Below are positions 42,738-52,274 of a DNA stretch of 64,000 bases, piece by piece (positions within the stretch are counted from its first letter, which is position 1; each line of letters opens with the position of its first letter). Both the position numbers and the translations under genes were made by a program. Below the pieces are notes generated by a model, which had not been told where the DNA came from, searched no databases, and saw only the letters and a program-made list of their open reading frames with translations. The stretch comes from Synechococcus sp. PROS-U-1 (lineage in GTDB: Bacteria; Cyanobacteriota; Cyanobacteriia; PCC-6307; Cyanobiaceae). The stretch is taken from positions 806,001 through 870,000 of the forward strand of contig NZ_CP047951.1 of assembly GCF_014279755.1 (NCBI RefSeq), written 5' to 3'.

Positions 42738-44075
42738 GTGGTGCTCTTGTCTGATTCGGCTCCGATTGGACTGCTGCCGCGCCGTCTCGCCTGGGATGTG
42801 TTGCAGGCTGTTGCGGCTGGGGCCTACGCCGATGTTGCCCTTGAGCGGGTTCTACGGGAGCGGGACCTTAACCCCCCTGACCGGGGCTTGGTGACCGAGC
42901 TCTCCTATGGCGCCATCCGTCAACGGCGTTACCTCGATGCTTGGTTGGATCGGCTGGGCAAGGTTCCGGCCTCGAAGCAGCCGCCCAAGCTGCGCTGGCT
43001 CTTGCATGTGGGTCTCTATCAACTGCTGCTGATGGAGCGGATTCCAGATTCGGCAGCGGTCAACACCGCCGTGGAGTTGGCTAAGGCCAGCAAGGGGCTG
43101 GGGCGGCTGGCGCCCGTAGTGAACGGCGTTCTGCGGGCGGCGCTCCGGGCGCGGGATGCCGGAGAAACCCTGCAGCTGCCGCATGATGAGGCTGCCCAGC
43201 TGGCCCAGGCCCATTCGCTGCCGGATTGGTTCACCCAGTTGTTGATTGAGTGGCGGGGTTCGGAGGGTGCCGGGGCGGTGGCGCGCTCTTGCAATCGTGT
43301 GCCGGATCTGGATTTGCGGGTGAATCGGTTGCGATCGAGCCCTTCGCAGGTGCAGCAGGATCTGGCCGCGGCTGGCATCAACAGTGAGCCCATCGTCGAT
43401 TGTCCCGATGGCCTGCGCATCTCTAGTCACAGCGGCGATCTACGCCAGTGGCCCGGTTATTCCGAGGGCCATTGGTGCGTTCAGGATTGTTCGGCGCAAT
43501 CGATTGCGCCTTTGCTCGATCCCAATCCGGGGGATCGCATCCTGGATGCATGCGCTGCACCGGGGGGGAAAGCCACCCATCTGGCTGAGTTGGTGGGGGA
43601 TCAGGCTGAGATCTGGGCCGTGGATCGTTCACCCGGACGGCTCAAGCGCGTCGCGGCCAATGCCGCCCGACTGGGCCTTGCTTCCATCCATGCGCTTGCA
43701 GCGGATGCCACCAACCTCTTGGAAGAGCATCCCCAATGGCGTGAATCGTTCCAGCGGATCCTGATCGATGCGCCCTGCTCTGGGCTTGGAACCTTGGCCC
43801 GTCACCCCGATGCCCGTTGGCGGGTGACGCCTGAATCCATCCGTGGCCTTCTGCCCCAGCAACAGGCCCTACTGGACGGGATTGTGCCCTTGCTGGCTCC
43901 CGCCGGATTGTTGGTTTACGCCACCTGCACCATTCATCCCGATGAAAATCAGGCTCAGGTTCAGGCCTTGCTGAAGCGATACCCCATGCTGCGTTTGGAG
44001 GTGGAGAGTCAGCGTTGGCCGGATCAAGCCAGCGGAGGGGATGGGTTCTATTCCGCTGTGATTCAGCGGATGTAG
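42738..44075 (+). CDS. rsmB: 16S rRNA (cytosine-967-C5)-methyltransferase
   Basis: SAM-dependent m5C methyltransferase of the small subunit rRNA. 445 residues from a GTG start. N-terminal NusB-like RNA-binding domain (RLAWDVLQAVAAGAYADVALE, LTELSYGAIRQRRYLDAWLD-type helices), and a Rossmann core with motif I ILDACAAPGGKATHLAEL, motif IV ILIDAPCSGLGTLARHPDARW and motif VI LVYATCTIHPDEN, giving both cysteines needed for m5C transfer. Adjacent to the ATL gene and probably in one transcript with it. Confidence 0.96.
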   Translation: MVLLSDSAPIGLLPRRLAWDVLQAVAAGAYADVALERVLRERDLNPPDRGLVTELSYGAIRQRRYLDAWLDRLGKVPASKQPPKLRWLLHVGLYQLLLMERIPDSAAVNTAVELAKASKGLGRLAPVVNGVLRAALRARDAGETLQLPHDEAAQLAQAHSLPDWFTQLLIEWRGSEGAGAVARSCNRVPDLDLRVNRLRSSPSQVQQDLAAAGINSEPIVDCPDGLRISSHSGDLRQWPGYSEGHWCVQDCSAQSIAPLLDPNPGDRILDACAAPGGKATHLAELVGDQAEIWAVDRSPGRLKRVAANAARLGLASIHALAADATNLLEEHPQWRESFQRILIDAPCSGLGTLARHPDARWRVTPESIRGLLPQQQALLDGIVPLLAPAGLLVYATCTIHPDENQAQVQALLKRYPMLRLEVESQRWPDQASGGDGFYSAVIQRM

Positions 44076-44084
44076 ACCTTTCGA

Positions 44085-46145
44085 TTAATCCCGTGTCCAG
44101 CGGCGTCCCTGACGATCAACGTTGTTGTCTTGGGAGCGATCTCTCCAGAGGTAAGGGGTCTGGCGTGGAGCAGGGGCCACGGGCGTGGGGTCGGGCAGTT
44201 CCAGTTCTGCTCCCACCGTTGATTGAGGCGCTGCAGGCTCGGTGGTGGTCGTCGGCTGCTGATTGGGTTGGTTTTTTTTCTTGGGGGGCTTGGTGATCGT
44301 TTTCGGATCAACGGCCAGACGCACTTTGCGTTTCAGCTTGGGTTTGTCGGGGAAGGCGCGGACGGGAATCTCGTCTTTGATCTGCAGCATGAATTGCTTC
44401 CAAGCCCATGCGGCCTCGCCGCTCGTACTTTTGGTGGCTCGATCGTCGTCGTATCCGAACCAAACACCAGTTGTGAGCTGAGGAATCGAACCGATGAACC
44501 AGAGATCGCGGGTGTTCTCTGATGTTCCTGTCTTTCCGGCCACCTGCCGATCATCGAGTTTCGCGGCGATGCCTGTGCCGCCGGTCACGACCCGTTGCAG
44601 CATCCAGTTCATGGTGTCCGCGACATCACTATCAACCGCTCGTCGTCCTCGGTTTCCACTCAATCGCCGACTCCAAAGAAGCTCATTCTTGGGTCCGCGG
44701 ATTTCCTCAAAGGGTCTGGGTGTGAAAAACACACCGCGATTGGCCATGCCGGCATAAGCCGCAGTCATGTCGAGGATGGTTTGCTCGTAGGCCCCAATCG
44801 CCATGGGGTAGTACTTGCCGAGAGGGCGCTCGGTGCCGATGTTGAAGTTGTTGGCAACCTCAATGACGGCATCAAACCCAACGATGTCTTGGAGTTGAAC
44901 CGCCACTGTGTTCAGTGAATTCTTCAGAGCATCGGCCAGGGAGATGTTGCCGTAATACTTGTTGCCAAAGTTTTTGGGGCAGTAGCCATTCCAGCAACGC
45001 TTTGCGTCAAACACCTTGGTTTCGGGTTTCATTCCCCGATCAATGGCTGCTGCATAAGGAAAAAGCTTGAAGGTTGAACCTGGAGAGCGCAGCGCCAGGA
45101 TGGTGCGGTTGAACTGACTCTTGGAGAAATCCTTTCCACCCACCATCACCCGCACCAGACCAGTGCCCGGTTCGATCGACACCATGGCCCCTTCGGTGTC
45201 GAAGGGTGCATTGGCTCGAACAACCTGCTGAGCTTTCTTTTGCCAATCGAGATTGAGGCTGGTGCGAACTTTGACACCACCAACTTCAAGTTGTTCGGGA
45301 GTTAAAACTTTGGGCAGCTCTTGGGCAATCCAAGTGGTGAAGTAGGGCGCTGAGCTGTTGAAATATTTTGGTGTTGCAGGCTTAAGGCCTAGGGGGCTTG
45401 TGCGACCGCGCTCGGCTTCGCTGGTGGAGATGAACCCTGCTTGCGCCATTCGCTCGAGCACGATCGAACGCTGCTCCTTCGCTAGATCTGGGTTCACCAG
45501 GGGTGAATAAATCGATGGTGCCGGGGGAAGCCCCGCGATCATCGCCGCCTCGGGAACTGTGAGCTGCTCCGGGGTTTTGGAGAAGTAGATCCAGGCCGCA
45601 TCGGCGACGCCATAGGCGCCGGATCCCAGGTACACGTAATTGAGGTATTGCTCGAGGATCTGCTGCTTGCTCAGCTGGCGCTCCAGCTTCATCGCCAGAG
45701 CCGCTTCCTTGAGTTTGCGTGTGATGGTGCGGTCTTGGCTCAGGAAGACGGTTCGAGCCAGCTGTTGGGTGATGGTGCTTGCACCTTCCCGGACCGCGCC
45801 CTGTCGGACATTGGTGACGATGGCGCGGGCGATGCCCCAGCCATCCACGCCGTCATGCTCGTAGAAGCGCCGATCTTCCGCAGCGATGAAGGCTTCCGCC
45901 ACCGTTTGCGGCATCGTGCCGGGCTTGACCTTCTCGCGGGTCGCTGGCCCCAGCTTCTGGATCACCTTGCCGTTGGTGGAGAGCAGGGTGATCGTTCCCG
46001 GTCGGTTGAAGCTGGCAATTCCCCGGGCATCCGGAAGGGTGGCATCCACTAGCTCCGTCAGAGCTCGCGTTCCCAGTGCAGCGCCCACACCCACCGCAGC
46101 TGCAGTGCCAGCGATCAGAGCCCAGTTCAGGCTGGAACGGTTCAC
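44085..46145 (-). CDS. Class A penicillin-binding protein (PBP1A-like)
   Basis: Bifunctional murein synthase anchored by one N-terminal transmembrane helix. 686 residues from GTG 46145. Glycosyltransferase domain: EAFIAAEDRRFYEHDGVD, GASTITQQLARTVFL, KEAALAMKLERQLSKQQILE. Transpeptidase domain: SxxK in RSPGSTFKLF, SxN in KNSLNTVAV, KTGT in AGKTGTSEN. A basic, proline- and glutamine-rich tail follows (PKKKNQPNQQP). Its start overlaps the chlG stop (GTGA), so it is translated with chlG. Confidence 0.95.
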   Translation of the reverse strand: MNRSSLNWALIAGTAAAVGVGAALGTRALTELVDATLPDARGIASFNRPGTITLLSTNGKVIQKLGPATREKVKPGTMPQTVAEAFIAAEDRRFYEHDGVDGWGIARAIVTNVRQGAVREGASTITQQLARTVFLSQDRTITRKLKEAALAMKLERQLSKQQILEQYLNYVYLGSGAYGVADAAWIYFSKTPEQLTVPEAAMIAGLPPAPSIYSPLVNPDLAKEQRSIVLERMAQAGFISTSEAERGRTSPLGLKPATPKYFNSSAPYFTTWIAQELPKVLTPEQLEVGGVKVRTSLNLDWQKKAQQVVRANAPFDTEGAMVSIEPGTGLVRVMVGGKDFSKSQFNRTILALRSPGSTFKLFPYAAAIDRGMKPETKVFDAKRCWNGYCPKNFGNKYYGNISLADALKNSLNTVAVQLQDIVGFDAVIEVANNFNIGTERPLGKYYPMAIGAYEQTILDMTAAYAGMANRGVFFTPRPFEEIRGPKNELLWSRRLSGNRGRRAVDSDVADTMNWMLQRVVTGGTGIAAKLDDRQVAGKTGTSENTRDLWFIGSIPQLTTGVWFGYDDDRATKSTSGEAAWAWKQFMLQIKDEIPVRAFPDKPKLKRKVRLAVDPKTITKPPKKKNQPNQQPTTTTEPAAPQSTVGAELELPDPTPVAPAPRQTPYLWRDRSQDNNVDRQGRRWTRD

Positions 46146-47095
46146 ATCACCTGGGTCAGGGGGCTGTGGCCCACGGCCAGGGCGGTCACCAGCATCCCGA
46201 GAACGAGGAATGGCTGGGCACTGGCCTGATATTTGACGTCGAAGGCCACGGGGTCTCTCAGCAACCAGATGTCCTGGAAGGTGATCTGGGGAACGATCAA
46301 GAGAACCAACAGAACCGCTGCGAAATGCTGGCCGATCCCGATCAAGACGGCAACCATGGCCAGCTGAAAGACGTCGATCATTCCGGCACTGATCCAGCTG
46401 GCACGCTCGATACCGAAGACCACGGGAAGCGATTGAAGGCCCAGCTCACGGTCACCTTCAACGCTTTTGAAATCGTTCACAACGGCGATGCCGAGCCCTG
46501 CGAGGCTGTAGGCCAGGGTGAGAAGCGCCGTACCCCAGGTGAGTTGGCCGAACAGGGCTTGACCGGCCCACCAGGGCAGGGCGATGTAACTGGCACCAAG
46601 GGCATAGTTCCCCAGCCAGCCGTTCTGTTTCAGCTTCAGAGGAGGAGCTGAGTAGATGTAGCTCACAAAGGAGCCGCCCAATGCGAGGAGAAACACCACA
46701 GGAGTGCTGTGGCCTGCCCAGAGGTCGAGTCCGTAGGACACTCCCAGGCCTGCCAACAGCAACACCCAGATCTGCAGCTTGACCTGGCCCAGGGGGATCG
46801 CTCCTGAAGGAATCGGGCGGTAGGGCTCGTTGATCGCGTCGATTTCGCGGTCGTAGTAGTCGTTAATGGTCTGCGTGAAGCCCGCCAGAAGGGGGCCGCT
46901 CATCAGCATGCAAGCAAACGCGGCGAGCACGTGATCCATCCGCCACTGGTAGTTACCGCTGGCAGCAGCCCCACAGATCACTCCCCAGATCAGAGGGATC
47001 CAAGTGACTGGTTTCATCAGCTGCAGCCGCAGCTTCCAGATGTTGGTGGTGCCGGAGGCACCTTTCATCCCAAGCAGCTGACGTGCGTCGCTCAC
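46142..47095 (-). CDS. chlG: Chlorophyll synthase (33 kDa subunit)
   Basis: UbiA-type prenyltransferase in the thylakoid membrane that esterifies (divinyl-)chlorophyllide with geranylgeranyl or phytyl diphosphate. 317 residues from a GTG start with eight or nine helices. Asp-rich motifs are visible as INDYYDREIDAINEPYRPIP (first site) and VNDFKSVEGDRELGLQSLPV (second site). Its location upstream of and overlapping PBP1A, and just below petP, links it to thylakoid genes. This gene alone shows that the host makes chlorophyll. Confidence 0.97.
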   Translation of the reverse strand: MSDARQLLGMKGASGTTNIWKLRLQLMKPVTWIPLIWGVICGAAASGNYQWRMDHVLAAFACMLMSGPLLAGFTQTINDYYDREIDAINEPYRPIPSGAIPLGQVKLQIWVLLLAGLGVSYGLDLWAGHSTPVVFLLALGGSFVSYIYSAPPLKLKQNGWLGNYALGASYIALPWWAGQALFGQLTWGTALLTLAYSLAGLGIAVVNDFKSVEGDRELGLQSLPVVFGIERASWISAGMIDVFQLAMVAVLIGIGQHFAAVLLVLLIVPQITFQDIWLLRDPVAFDVKYQASAQPFLVLGMLVTALAVGHSPLTQVM

Positions 47096-47106
47096 GAAGA
47101 CTGTCC

Positions 47107-47322
47107 TCAGGCGGCGGCGATTTCGTCTTCAAAGAACCAGCTGGTGGAGCCATCGCTGAGCTCAACCACCACACCGATTCCTTTGCCGTCGACGGTGCGG
47201 AAGTCCTTCACGGTGCCGTTGGCGTCTTTCTTGAGAAGATCAACCATGGACTGGGGAATGCGATCCCGCACGCGGGTCACGCGAACCTTGGATCCGATCG
47301 AGATGACGTCAGCCTTGGACAT
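47107..47322 (-). CDS. petP: Cytochrome b6f subunit PetP
   Basis: 71 residues. SH3-like DUF2862 protein known as PetP, a cyanobacterial peripheral subunit of cytochrome b6f that tunes linear electron transport. Sequence: [40 protein letters not shown] and SWFFEDEI. It lies 11 bp upstream of chlG on the same strand and is divergent from hisF (56 bp between starts), so a shared promoter region is likely. Confidence 0.93.
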   Translation of the reverse strand: MSKADVISIGSKVRVTRVRDRIPQSMVDLLKKDANGTVKDFRTVDGKGIGVVVELSDGSTSWFFEDEIAAA

Positions 47323-47378
47323 GGCCTGCGAGGCTTGGAGAGTGGCGCAACCTTAACAGTCGCTTTTGCGCCGAATCG

Positions 47379-48149
47379 ATGGTTGCTCTGCGTCTGATTC
47401 CCTGCCTCGATGTCGCCCGTGGACGGGTGGTGAAAGGTGTCAATTTCGTTGGCCTGCGCGATGCCGGCGATCCTGTCGAACTGGCTTGCCGTTACAGCCG
47501 TGCAGGGGCTGATGAGCTGGTGTTTCTCGATATCGCGGCCAGCCATGAGGGGCGCGGCACATTGATCGATATGGTGCGCCGCACGGCTGAATCGGTCACG
47601 ATTCCCTTCACCGTGGGCGGTGGGATTAGCACCGTTGAGGGGATTACCGAACTGTTACGGGCTGGGGCCGACAAGGTGAGCCTCAACTCTTCGGCGGTAC
47701 GTCGTCCTGAACTGGTGCGGGAGGGGGCTGATCGGTTCGGCTGTCAGTGCATTGTTGTGGCCATTGATGCCCGCTGGCGCGACGCAGGCGGCTGGGATGT
47801 GTACGTGAAGGGAGGCCGTGAGAACACTGGTCTTGATGTTGTGCAGTGGGCGAAGAGGGTGGCTGCTCTCGGGGCCGGCGAAATCCTGTTGACGTCGATG
47901 GACGGTGATGGCACTCAGGCTGGATACGACCTTGCATTGACCCGCGCCGTCGCCGATGCCGTCCCCATTCCCGTGATCGCTTCTGGTGGGGCAGGGTGCA
48001 TGGATCACATCGCCGAAGCTCTGGATGTGGGCCCCGCTGGAGGGCATGCCTCCGCGGCGTTGCTGGCTTCGCTGCTGCATGACGGCGTTCTCACCGTGGA
48101 AGAGATCAAGCAGGATCTGCTGTCCCGTGGTCTGACGATCCGTCCATGA
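47379..48149 (+). CDS. hisF: Imidazole glycerol phosphate synthase cyclase subunit
   Basis: Forms IGP and AICAR from PRFAR and ammonia in histidine synthesis, with HisH. 256 residues of (beta-alpha)8 barrel. The catalytic aspartates are in [17 protein letters not shown] (near residue 11) and [15 protein letters not shown] (near 130); phosphate sites FTVGGGIS and VIASGGAG are present. ATGA overlap with the downstream methyltransferase gene means coupled translation even though the pathways differ. Confidence 0.98.
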   Translation: MVALRLIPCLDVARGRVVKGVNFVGLRDAGDPVELACRYSRAGADELVFLDIAASHEGRGTLIDMVRRTAESVTIPFTVGGGISTVEGITELLRAGADKVSLNSSAVRRPELVREGADRFGCQCIVVAIDARWRDAGGWDVYVKGGRENTGLDVVQWAKRVAALGAGEILLTSMDGDGTQAGYDLALTRAVADAVPIPVIASGGAGCMDHIAEALDVGPAGGHASAALLASLLHDGVLTVEEIKQDLLSRGLTIRP

Positions 48150-48847
48150 AGCCTGGTGACCCCGCAGCGGTGGAACAGCTGTTTGATGCTGTGGCTCCCA
48201 GCTACGACCGCCTCAACGATGTGCTCAGTTTTGGGTTGCATCGCCAGTGGAAACGTCAGCTGGTGCATGCCCTCAAGCCGCTGGCCGGTGAACAGTGGCT
48301 GGATCTCTGCTGCGGAACAGGTGACCTGGCGTTGGAGTTGGGGCGCTGGGTCCGCCCCGGCGGTGCGGTGACTGGTCTGGATGCTGCCGCTGCTCCACTG
48401 GTACGGGCCCGCCAGCGCCAAGGGCAGCAGCCTTGGTTGCCGGTGACTTTTCAGCAAGCCGATGCCCTGAACACCGGATTGCCCAGGGCTTGCGCTGATG
48501 GCGCGGTGATGGCCTATGGACTCCGCAACCTTGCAGACCCATTGCAGGGGTTAAAGGAACTCCGACGGCTGCTCAAGCCAGGCGGGCGCGCAGGGGTGCT
48601 GGATTTCAATCGACTGCCGCAGAGCGGTGTTGCGGCTGCGTTTCAACGTTTTTATCTGCGTCGCCTTGTGGTGCCCGCCGCTGCCTCAGTGGGGTTGCGG
48701 GAGGAGTACGCCTACCTGGAGAAAAGTCTGGAACGCTTTCCTGCCGGCCCTGAACAGGAGCGCCTCGCACGGGAGGCGGGATTTGTTGAAGCGCTCCATC
48801 GCCCGGTCGTGGCAGGACAGATGGGGATTTTGATCCTCAGAACATGA
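48146..48847 (+). CDS. menG: Demethylphylloquinone (UbiE/MenG-type) methyltransferase
   Basis: C-methylates demethylphylloquinone in the last step of phylloquinone synthesis, the photosystem I quinone cofactor. 233 residues with the SAM motif [16 protein letters not shown] and the UbiE signatures [24 protein letters not shown] and [25 protein letters not shown]. In bacteria UbiE/MenG homologues act on ubiquinone or menaquinone; in cyanobacteria phylloquinone is the expected substrate. Overlaps hisF by 4 bp. Confidence 0.94.
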   Translation: MKPGDPAAVEQLFDAVAPSYDRLNDVLSFGLHRQWKRQLVHALKPLAGEQWLDLCCGTGDLALELGRWVRPGGAVTGLDAAAAPLVRARQRQGQQPWLPVTFQQADALNTGLPRACADGAVMAYGLRNLADPLQGLKELRRLLKPGGRAGVLDFNRLPQSGVAAAFQRFYLRRLVVPAAASVGLREEYAYLEKSLERFPAGPEQERLAREAGFVEALHRPVVAGQMGILILRT

Positions 48848-48857
48848 ATCTTCGCGT

Positions 48858-49277
48858 GTGTCGCTTGCGACGCGCCCCAGCACTGACCTAGAAAAGCTAA
48901 AGAGAACATTAAGGGGAGGGTCCGGTTTGGTGTTTCCGCTGCCGAAGATGCTGCCCCGCATCGAAGAGCTACTCCAAGAAGTCCAGTGGCTGGATGGTCT
49001 GATCCTGATCACCGATTCAGACCGCGCTTGTTTTGTTTCCTTCTCGCAGGTGGATCCGTTGCTGCGTCGCTTGCGTCAGCGTCCCAAGGGGCCGGAAGTG
49101 GCCGAAAAGCTCTGCATGTCCTTGCTTGATTGCCATGGCAAGGGAGGGGCGAAGCCCGTCCTGGTGTTTCAAGGAGATGGCAGTTTTTGGCTTGGAATGA
49201 TTGGTCCGAGCGGCAGCAATCCGCATCGCCATCACGCCATCGCGCATTTGCATCGTTGCCTGGCCTTGGAGGGCTGA
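48858..49277 (+). CDS. Conserved hypothetical protein
   Basis: 139 residues from GTG 48858. Segments include LPRIEELLQEVQWLDGLILITD, FSQVDPLLRRLRQR and KPVLVFQGDGSFWLGMIG, an alpha/beta pattern without a nucleotide-binding or catalytic motif I can identify. It is 10 bp after menG and 42 bp before glyQ on the same strand, so it sits inside a dense plus-strand run. Coding potential is good; function unknown. Confidence 0.75.
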   Translation: MSLATRPSTDLEKLKRTLRGGSGLVFPLPKMLPRIEELLQEVQWLDGLILITDSDRACFVSFSQVDPLLRRLRQRPKGPEVAEKLCMSLLDCHGKGGAKPVLVFQGDGSFWLGMIGPSGSNPHRHHAIAHLHRCLALEG

Positions 49278-49319
49278 CCGGTCACTGGGCAGAATCGGAA
49301 CTCAGGACGCCCCGGCCCA

Positions 49320-50210
49320 GTGCATTTTCAGGACATCATCAGCACGCTCAACCGGTTCTGGGCAGACCAGGGTTGTCTGCTGCTGCAGCCCTACGACACA
49401 GAGAAGGGTGCCGGCACCATGAGCCCTCACACTGTGCTTCGTGCCATCGGCCCGGAACCTTGGGCCGTGGCCTATCCCGAACCCTGTCGTCGCCCCACCG
49501 ACGGCCGATATGGCGACAACCCGAATCGGGCCCAGCACTATTTCCAGTACCAGGTGCTGATCAAGCCGTCTCCAGATGGCATCCAGGAGACCTATCTGGC
49601 ATCGCTGGAGGCGTTGGGCATCAAGGCGGCTGACCACGACATCCGTTTCGTCGAAGACAACTGGGAGTCCCCCACCCTCGGTGCCTGGGGCGTGGGCTGG
49701 GAAGTGTGGCTCGATGGCATGGAGGTCACTCAGTTCACCTATTTCCAGCAATGCGGCGGCATCGACTGCAAGCCGGTGTCCATTGAAATCACCTACGGCC
49801 TCGAACGGCTGGCGATGTACCTCCAGGACGTGGAAAGCATCTGGGATCTCAGCTGGAATGGCGAGCGCAGCTACGGGGAGATCTGGCTGCCGTTTGAAAA
49901 GGGGCAGTGCCACTTCAACTTCGAGGCCTCCAATCCGGAGCGGCTCAAGCAATTGTTCGCCATTTATGAGGCGGAAGCCGCTGACTTGATCGAGAAGCAG
50001 CTGCCGGCCCCGGCCCTCGATTTCGTTCTGAAGTGCAGCCACACCTTCAACCTGTTGGAGGCCCGTGGCGTGATTTCCGTGACCGAACGCACAGCCACCA
50101 TCGGCCGTATCCGCAACCTGGCCCGAAAAGTGGCCGAAGGTTGGTTGGCGGAACGGGAGGCCCTCGGCTTCCCCCTGCTGAAAGGGGGAACCCTCGAGAC
50201 AGCGGCTTGA
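49320..50210 (+). CDS. glyQ: Glycyl-tRNA synthetase alpha subunit
   Basis: Catalytic subunit of the alpha2-beta2 bacterial GlyRS, which charges tRNA-Gly. 296 residues from GTG 49320. It begins [24 protein letters not shown] and carries [40 protein letters not shown] and the family's [18 protein letters not shown] segments. The beta subunit (glyS) is not in the window. Confidence 0.98.
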   Translation: MHFQDIISTLNRFWADQGCLLLQPYDTEKGAGTMSPHTVLRAIGPEPWAVAYPEPCRRPTDGRYGDNPNRAQHYFQYQVLIKPSPDGIQETYLASLEALGIKAADHDIRFVEDNWESPTLGAWGVGWEVWLDGMEVTQFTYFQQCGGIDCKPVSIEITYGLERLAMYLQDVESIWDLSWNGERSYGEIWLPFEKGQCHFNFEASNPERLKQLFAIYEAEAADLIEKQLPAPALDFVLKCSHTFNLLEARGVISVTERTATIGRIRNLARKVAEGWLAEREALGFPLLKGGTLETAA

Positions 50211-50270
50211 TGGGTTCTGCGACGACGACGTTCCGTTGATGGTGTTGCTCTCGCTCTTCTGGCACTCCTC

Positions 50271-52112
50271 GTGCTTCGAGGACTGCTTTGGGGGGCGCCG
50301 ATGCAGACCTCATCCGATCCGTCTCGCCTGATTTCAACGCCATCGCCCTCGGTGCTGCTCAGTGGCCGCTTGTCCTCTGATCTGCGCCGTTTCCCCTGGG
50401 GGTGTTCCGTCCTGCTGGAGGTGGATCGGGTCGCGGGTCGTCGGGCCAGGGGGCGCACGGAACTGCAGCTGCCTGAATGTTCTTCACCACTGCTGCAGGG
50501 TTGGCACGTCCGTTCTTTGGGGGTGCTGCGGCGACCGATGCCTGGAGCCCACCCGCTGTTGCCGGGATCGGCAGAGCGTCTGGCCCGCCAAGGCAGTTGG
50601 AGTCAGTTGCGCGTCGAGAGCATCGAGGTGCTGCAGCGTCCACGGACGCCGTTGGCTGATCTGCGCCGCCATGTCGCCCAGCGGCTGCAACAGGCCGTTG
50701 GACCGCGGCGGGGTGGTTTCCTGGCGGCTCTGGTGCTGGGTAGCGCCCAGGTGCAGCTTCCGGATGACCTCAGGCAGGCGTTCCGTGTTGCTGGCTTATC
50801 CCATGCGCTTGCAGCATCGGGCTTCCACCTCTCTGTGCTGTTGGGCAGTGTGTTGATGGTTGTTCGCCGTTGGCCCCCTTGCCTGCGGCTTCCCCTGGCG
50901 GGCCTGGCTCTGCTGCTGTTTGTCTGTTTGGCCGGGGTCCAGCCATCGGTGGTGCGGGCGGTGCTCATGGCCGCGATCGCACTGCTGATTCGTGAGTCAG
51001 GTCATCACAGCCGTCCCTTTGGAGTGTTGGTGATGACACTCAGCGGCATGTTGCTGTTCTGCCCGTCCTGGGCCCGGTCGATCGGGTTTCAGCTCAGTGC
51101 GGCCGCAACGGCTGGGCTGATCCTCACAGCTCCACGACTGGAGCAGGCAGTTCAAGGATGCTTGCCAGATCGATCCCACGGTGTGGCCGCGGCGCTGTCC
51201 ATTCCTGTGGCGGCCCTTCTCTGGACGTTGCCGCTGCAGTTGCTGCACTTCGGTGCGATGCCGCTGTATGCCCTATTCGCGAACCTTCTGGTTGCTCCGC
51301 TGTTGGCGCCCTTAACGCTGATGGCCATGCTCTCGGCGCTGCTTGTTCTGTTCTGTCCGTTGTCGGTGCTGCCACTGGTGCTGTGGCCAGTGCAGCAGTT
51401 GGCGGGCTTGGTGATGGCCATCGCCACTTGGATCAGTCACTGGCCTGGCGCCCAAGTGCTCACCGGGCGACCGCAGGTGTGGGTCGTTGCCTTGCTGGTG
51501 GTGGGCATCTTGCCCTGGCTGCTGAAGTCGCCTGCCAGAAGCCGGTGCTGGGCGCTGCTCCCTATGGCAACAGCCCTGTTGGTCCAAGCCTTGGTTCAGC
51601 TTTCCGATGGACTGGTGTCGGTTGAGCATTTCGGCCGCCATTGGCTGCTGGCTCGTCATCGTGGGCGTGCTGCGCTGGTGAGCACCCATGGCGATGCACG
51701 GAGTTGCCGGATGGCACAACGGATGGCCGTTGTTCATGGTCATGCCCGTTTGGATTGGGTGACGTTGTTGGATCCAGTGGCAACGGATGTGCTCCGGTGC
51801 TGGCAGGCACTGGCGCACCACGTGGAAGCTGCTCAGCAGGGGGGAGCCCCTCTTGCCTCAGGCCAGATGCTGCGAAGTGATGGCTTGTCATTGCACCGCC
51901 CGCAGCACCGCCCTGGAACATTCGTGTTGCGGGCGGGACGGCATCGCTGGCAGTTGCTCCCCCGGCCTCAGGCGTTGTGGTCTCTGCAAGAGCAGCAGAG
52001 ACCAGGCATCCAGCCGGTTTTCACAGGAACATGGCTTGGGTTCAAGCCTTCTGCAAACCAGCGGCGTTGGCTTCTGCAGCATTCGCCTGGCACGCGGTTC
52101 ATTGGCCTTTAA
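50271..52112 (+). CDS. comEC: ComEC/Rec2-family DNA-uptake channel
   Basis: Polytopic inner-membrane protein that passes single-stranded DNA into the cytoplasm in natural transformation. 613 residues from GTG 50271. It has an N-terminal OB-like region (VLLSGRLSSDLRRFP, LLEVDRVAG), the competence core with GLSHALAASGFHLSVLLGS and a set of helices. The C-terminal metallo-beta-lactamase part is short and keeps no clear HxHxDH motif, so it may be inactive. Upstream, in frame, hydrophobic residues (VALALLALLVLRGLL) precede the GTG without a start codon. Together with the pilin clusters this supports a competence-type system. Confidence 0.88.
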   Translation: MLRGLLWGAPMQTSSDPSRLISTPSPSVLLSGRLSSDLRRFPWGCSVLLEVDRVAGRRARGRTELQLPECSSPLLQGWHVRSLGVLRRPMPGAHPLLPGSAERLARQGSWSQLRVESIEVLQRPRTPLADLRRHVAQRLQQAVGPRRGGFLAALVLGSAQVQLPDDLRQAFRVAGLSHALAASGFHLSVLLGSVLMVVRRWPPCLRLPLAGLALLLFVCLAGVQPSVVRAVLMAAIALLIRESGHHSRPFGVLVMTLSGMLLFCPSWARSIGFQLSAAATAGLILTAPRLEQAVQGCLPDRSHGVAAALSIPVAALLWTLPLQLLHFGAMPLYALFANLLVAPLLAPLTLMAMLSALLVLFCPLSVLPLVLWPVQQLAGLVMAIATWISHWPGAQVLTGRPQVWVVALLVVGILPWLLKSPARSRCWALLPMATALLVQALVQLSDGLVSVEHFGRHWLLARHRGRAALVSTHGDARSCRMAQRMAVVHGHARLDWVTLLDPVATDVLRCWQALAHHVEAAQQGGAPLASGQMLRSDGLSLHRPQHRPGTFVLRAGRHRWQLLPRPQALWSLQEQQRPGIQPVFTGTWLGFKPSANQRRWLLQHSPGTRFIGL

Positions 52113-52137
52113 AGTTGTCGAACGTCTACGGACGTGT

Positions 52138-52224
52138 GGAGAGGTGGCAGAGTCCGGTTGATCGCGCACGACTCGAAATCGTGTAGGGGTAACACCCTCG
52201 TGGGTTCGAATCCCACCCTCTCCG
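52138..52224 (+). tRNA. tRNA-Ser (anticodon CGA)
   Basis: An 87-nt gene. Acceptor stem GGAGAGG/CCTCTCC with discriminator G, anticodon stem CACGA/TCGTG around CTCGAAA (anticodon CGA), a long variable arm between (GTAGGGGTAACACCC) and T-arm GTGGGTTCGAATCCCAC. The long variable arm is diagnostic of class II tRNA-Ser. The 3' CCA is not encoded. Confidence 0.97.
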
Positions 52225-52274
52225 TTGAATACTCCATTCATCGTCATTAGTTTTCGAGTAACTTCTCGAAAACC

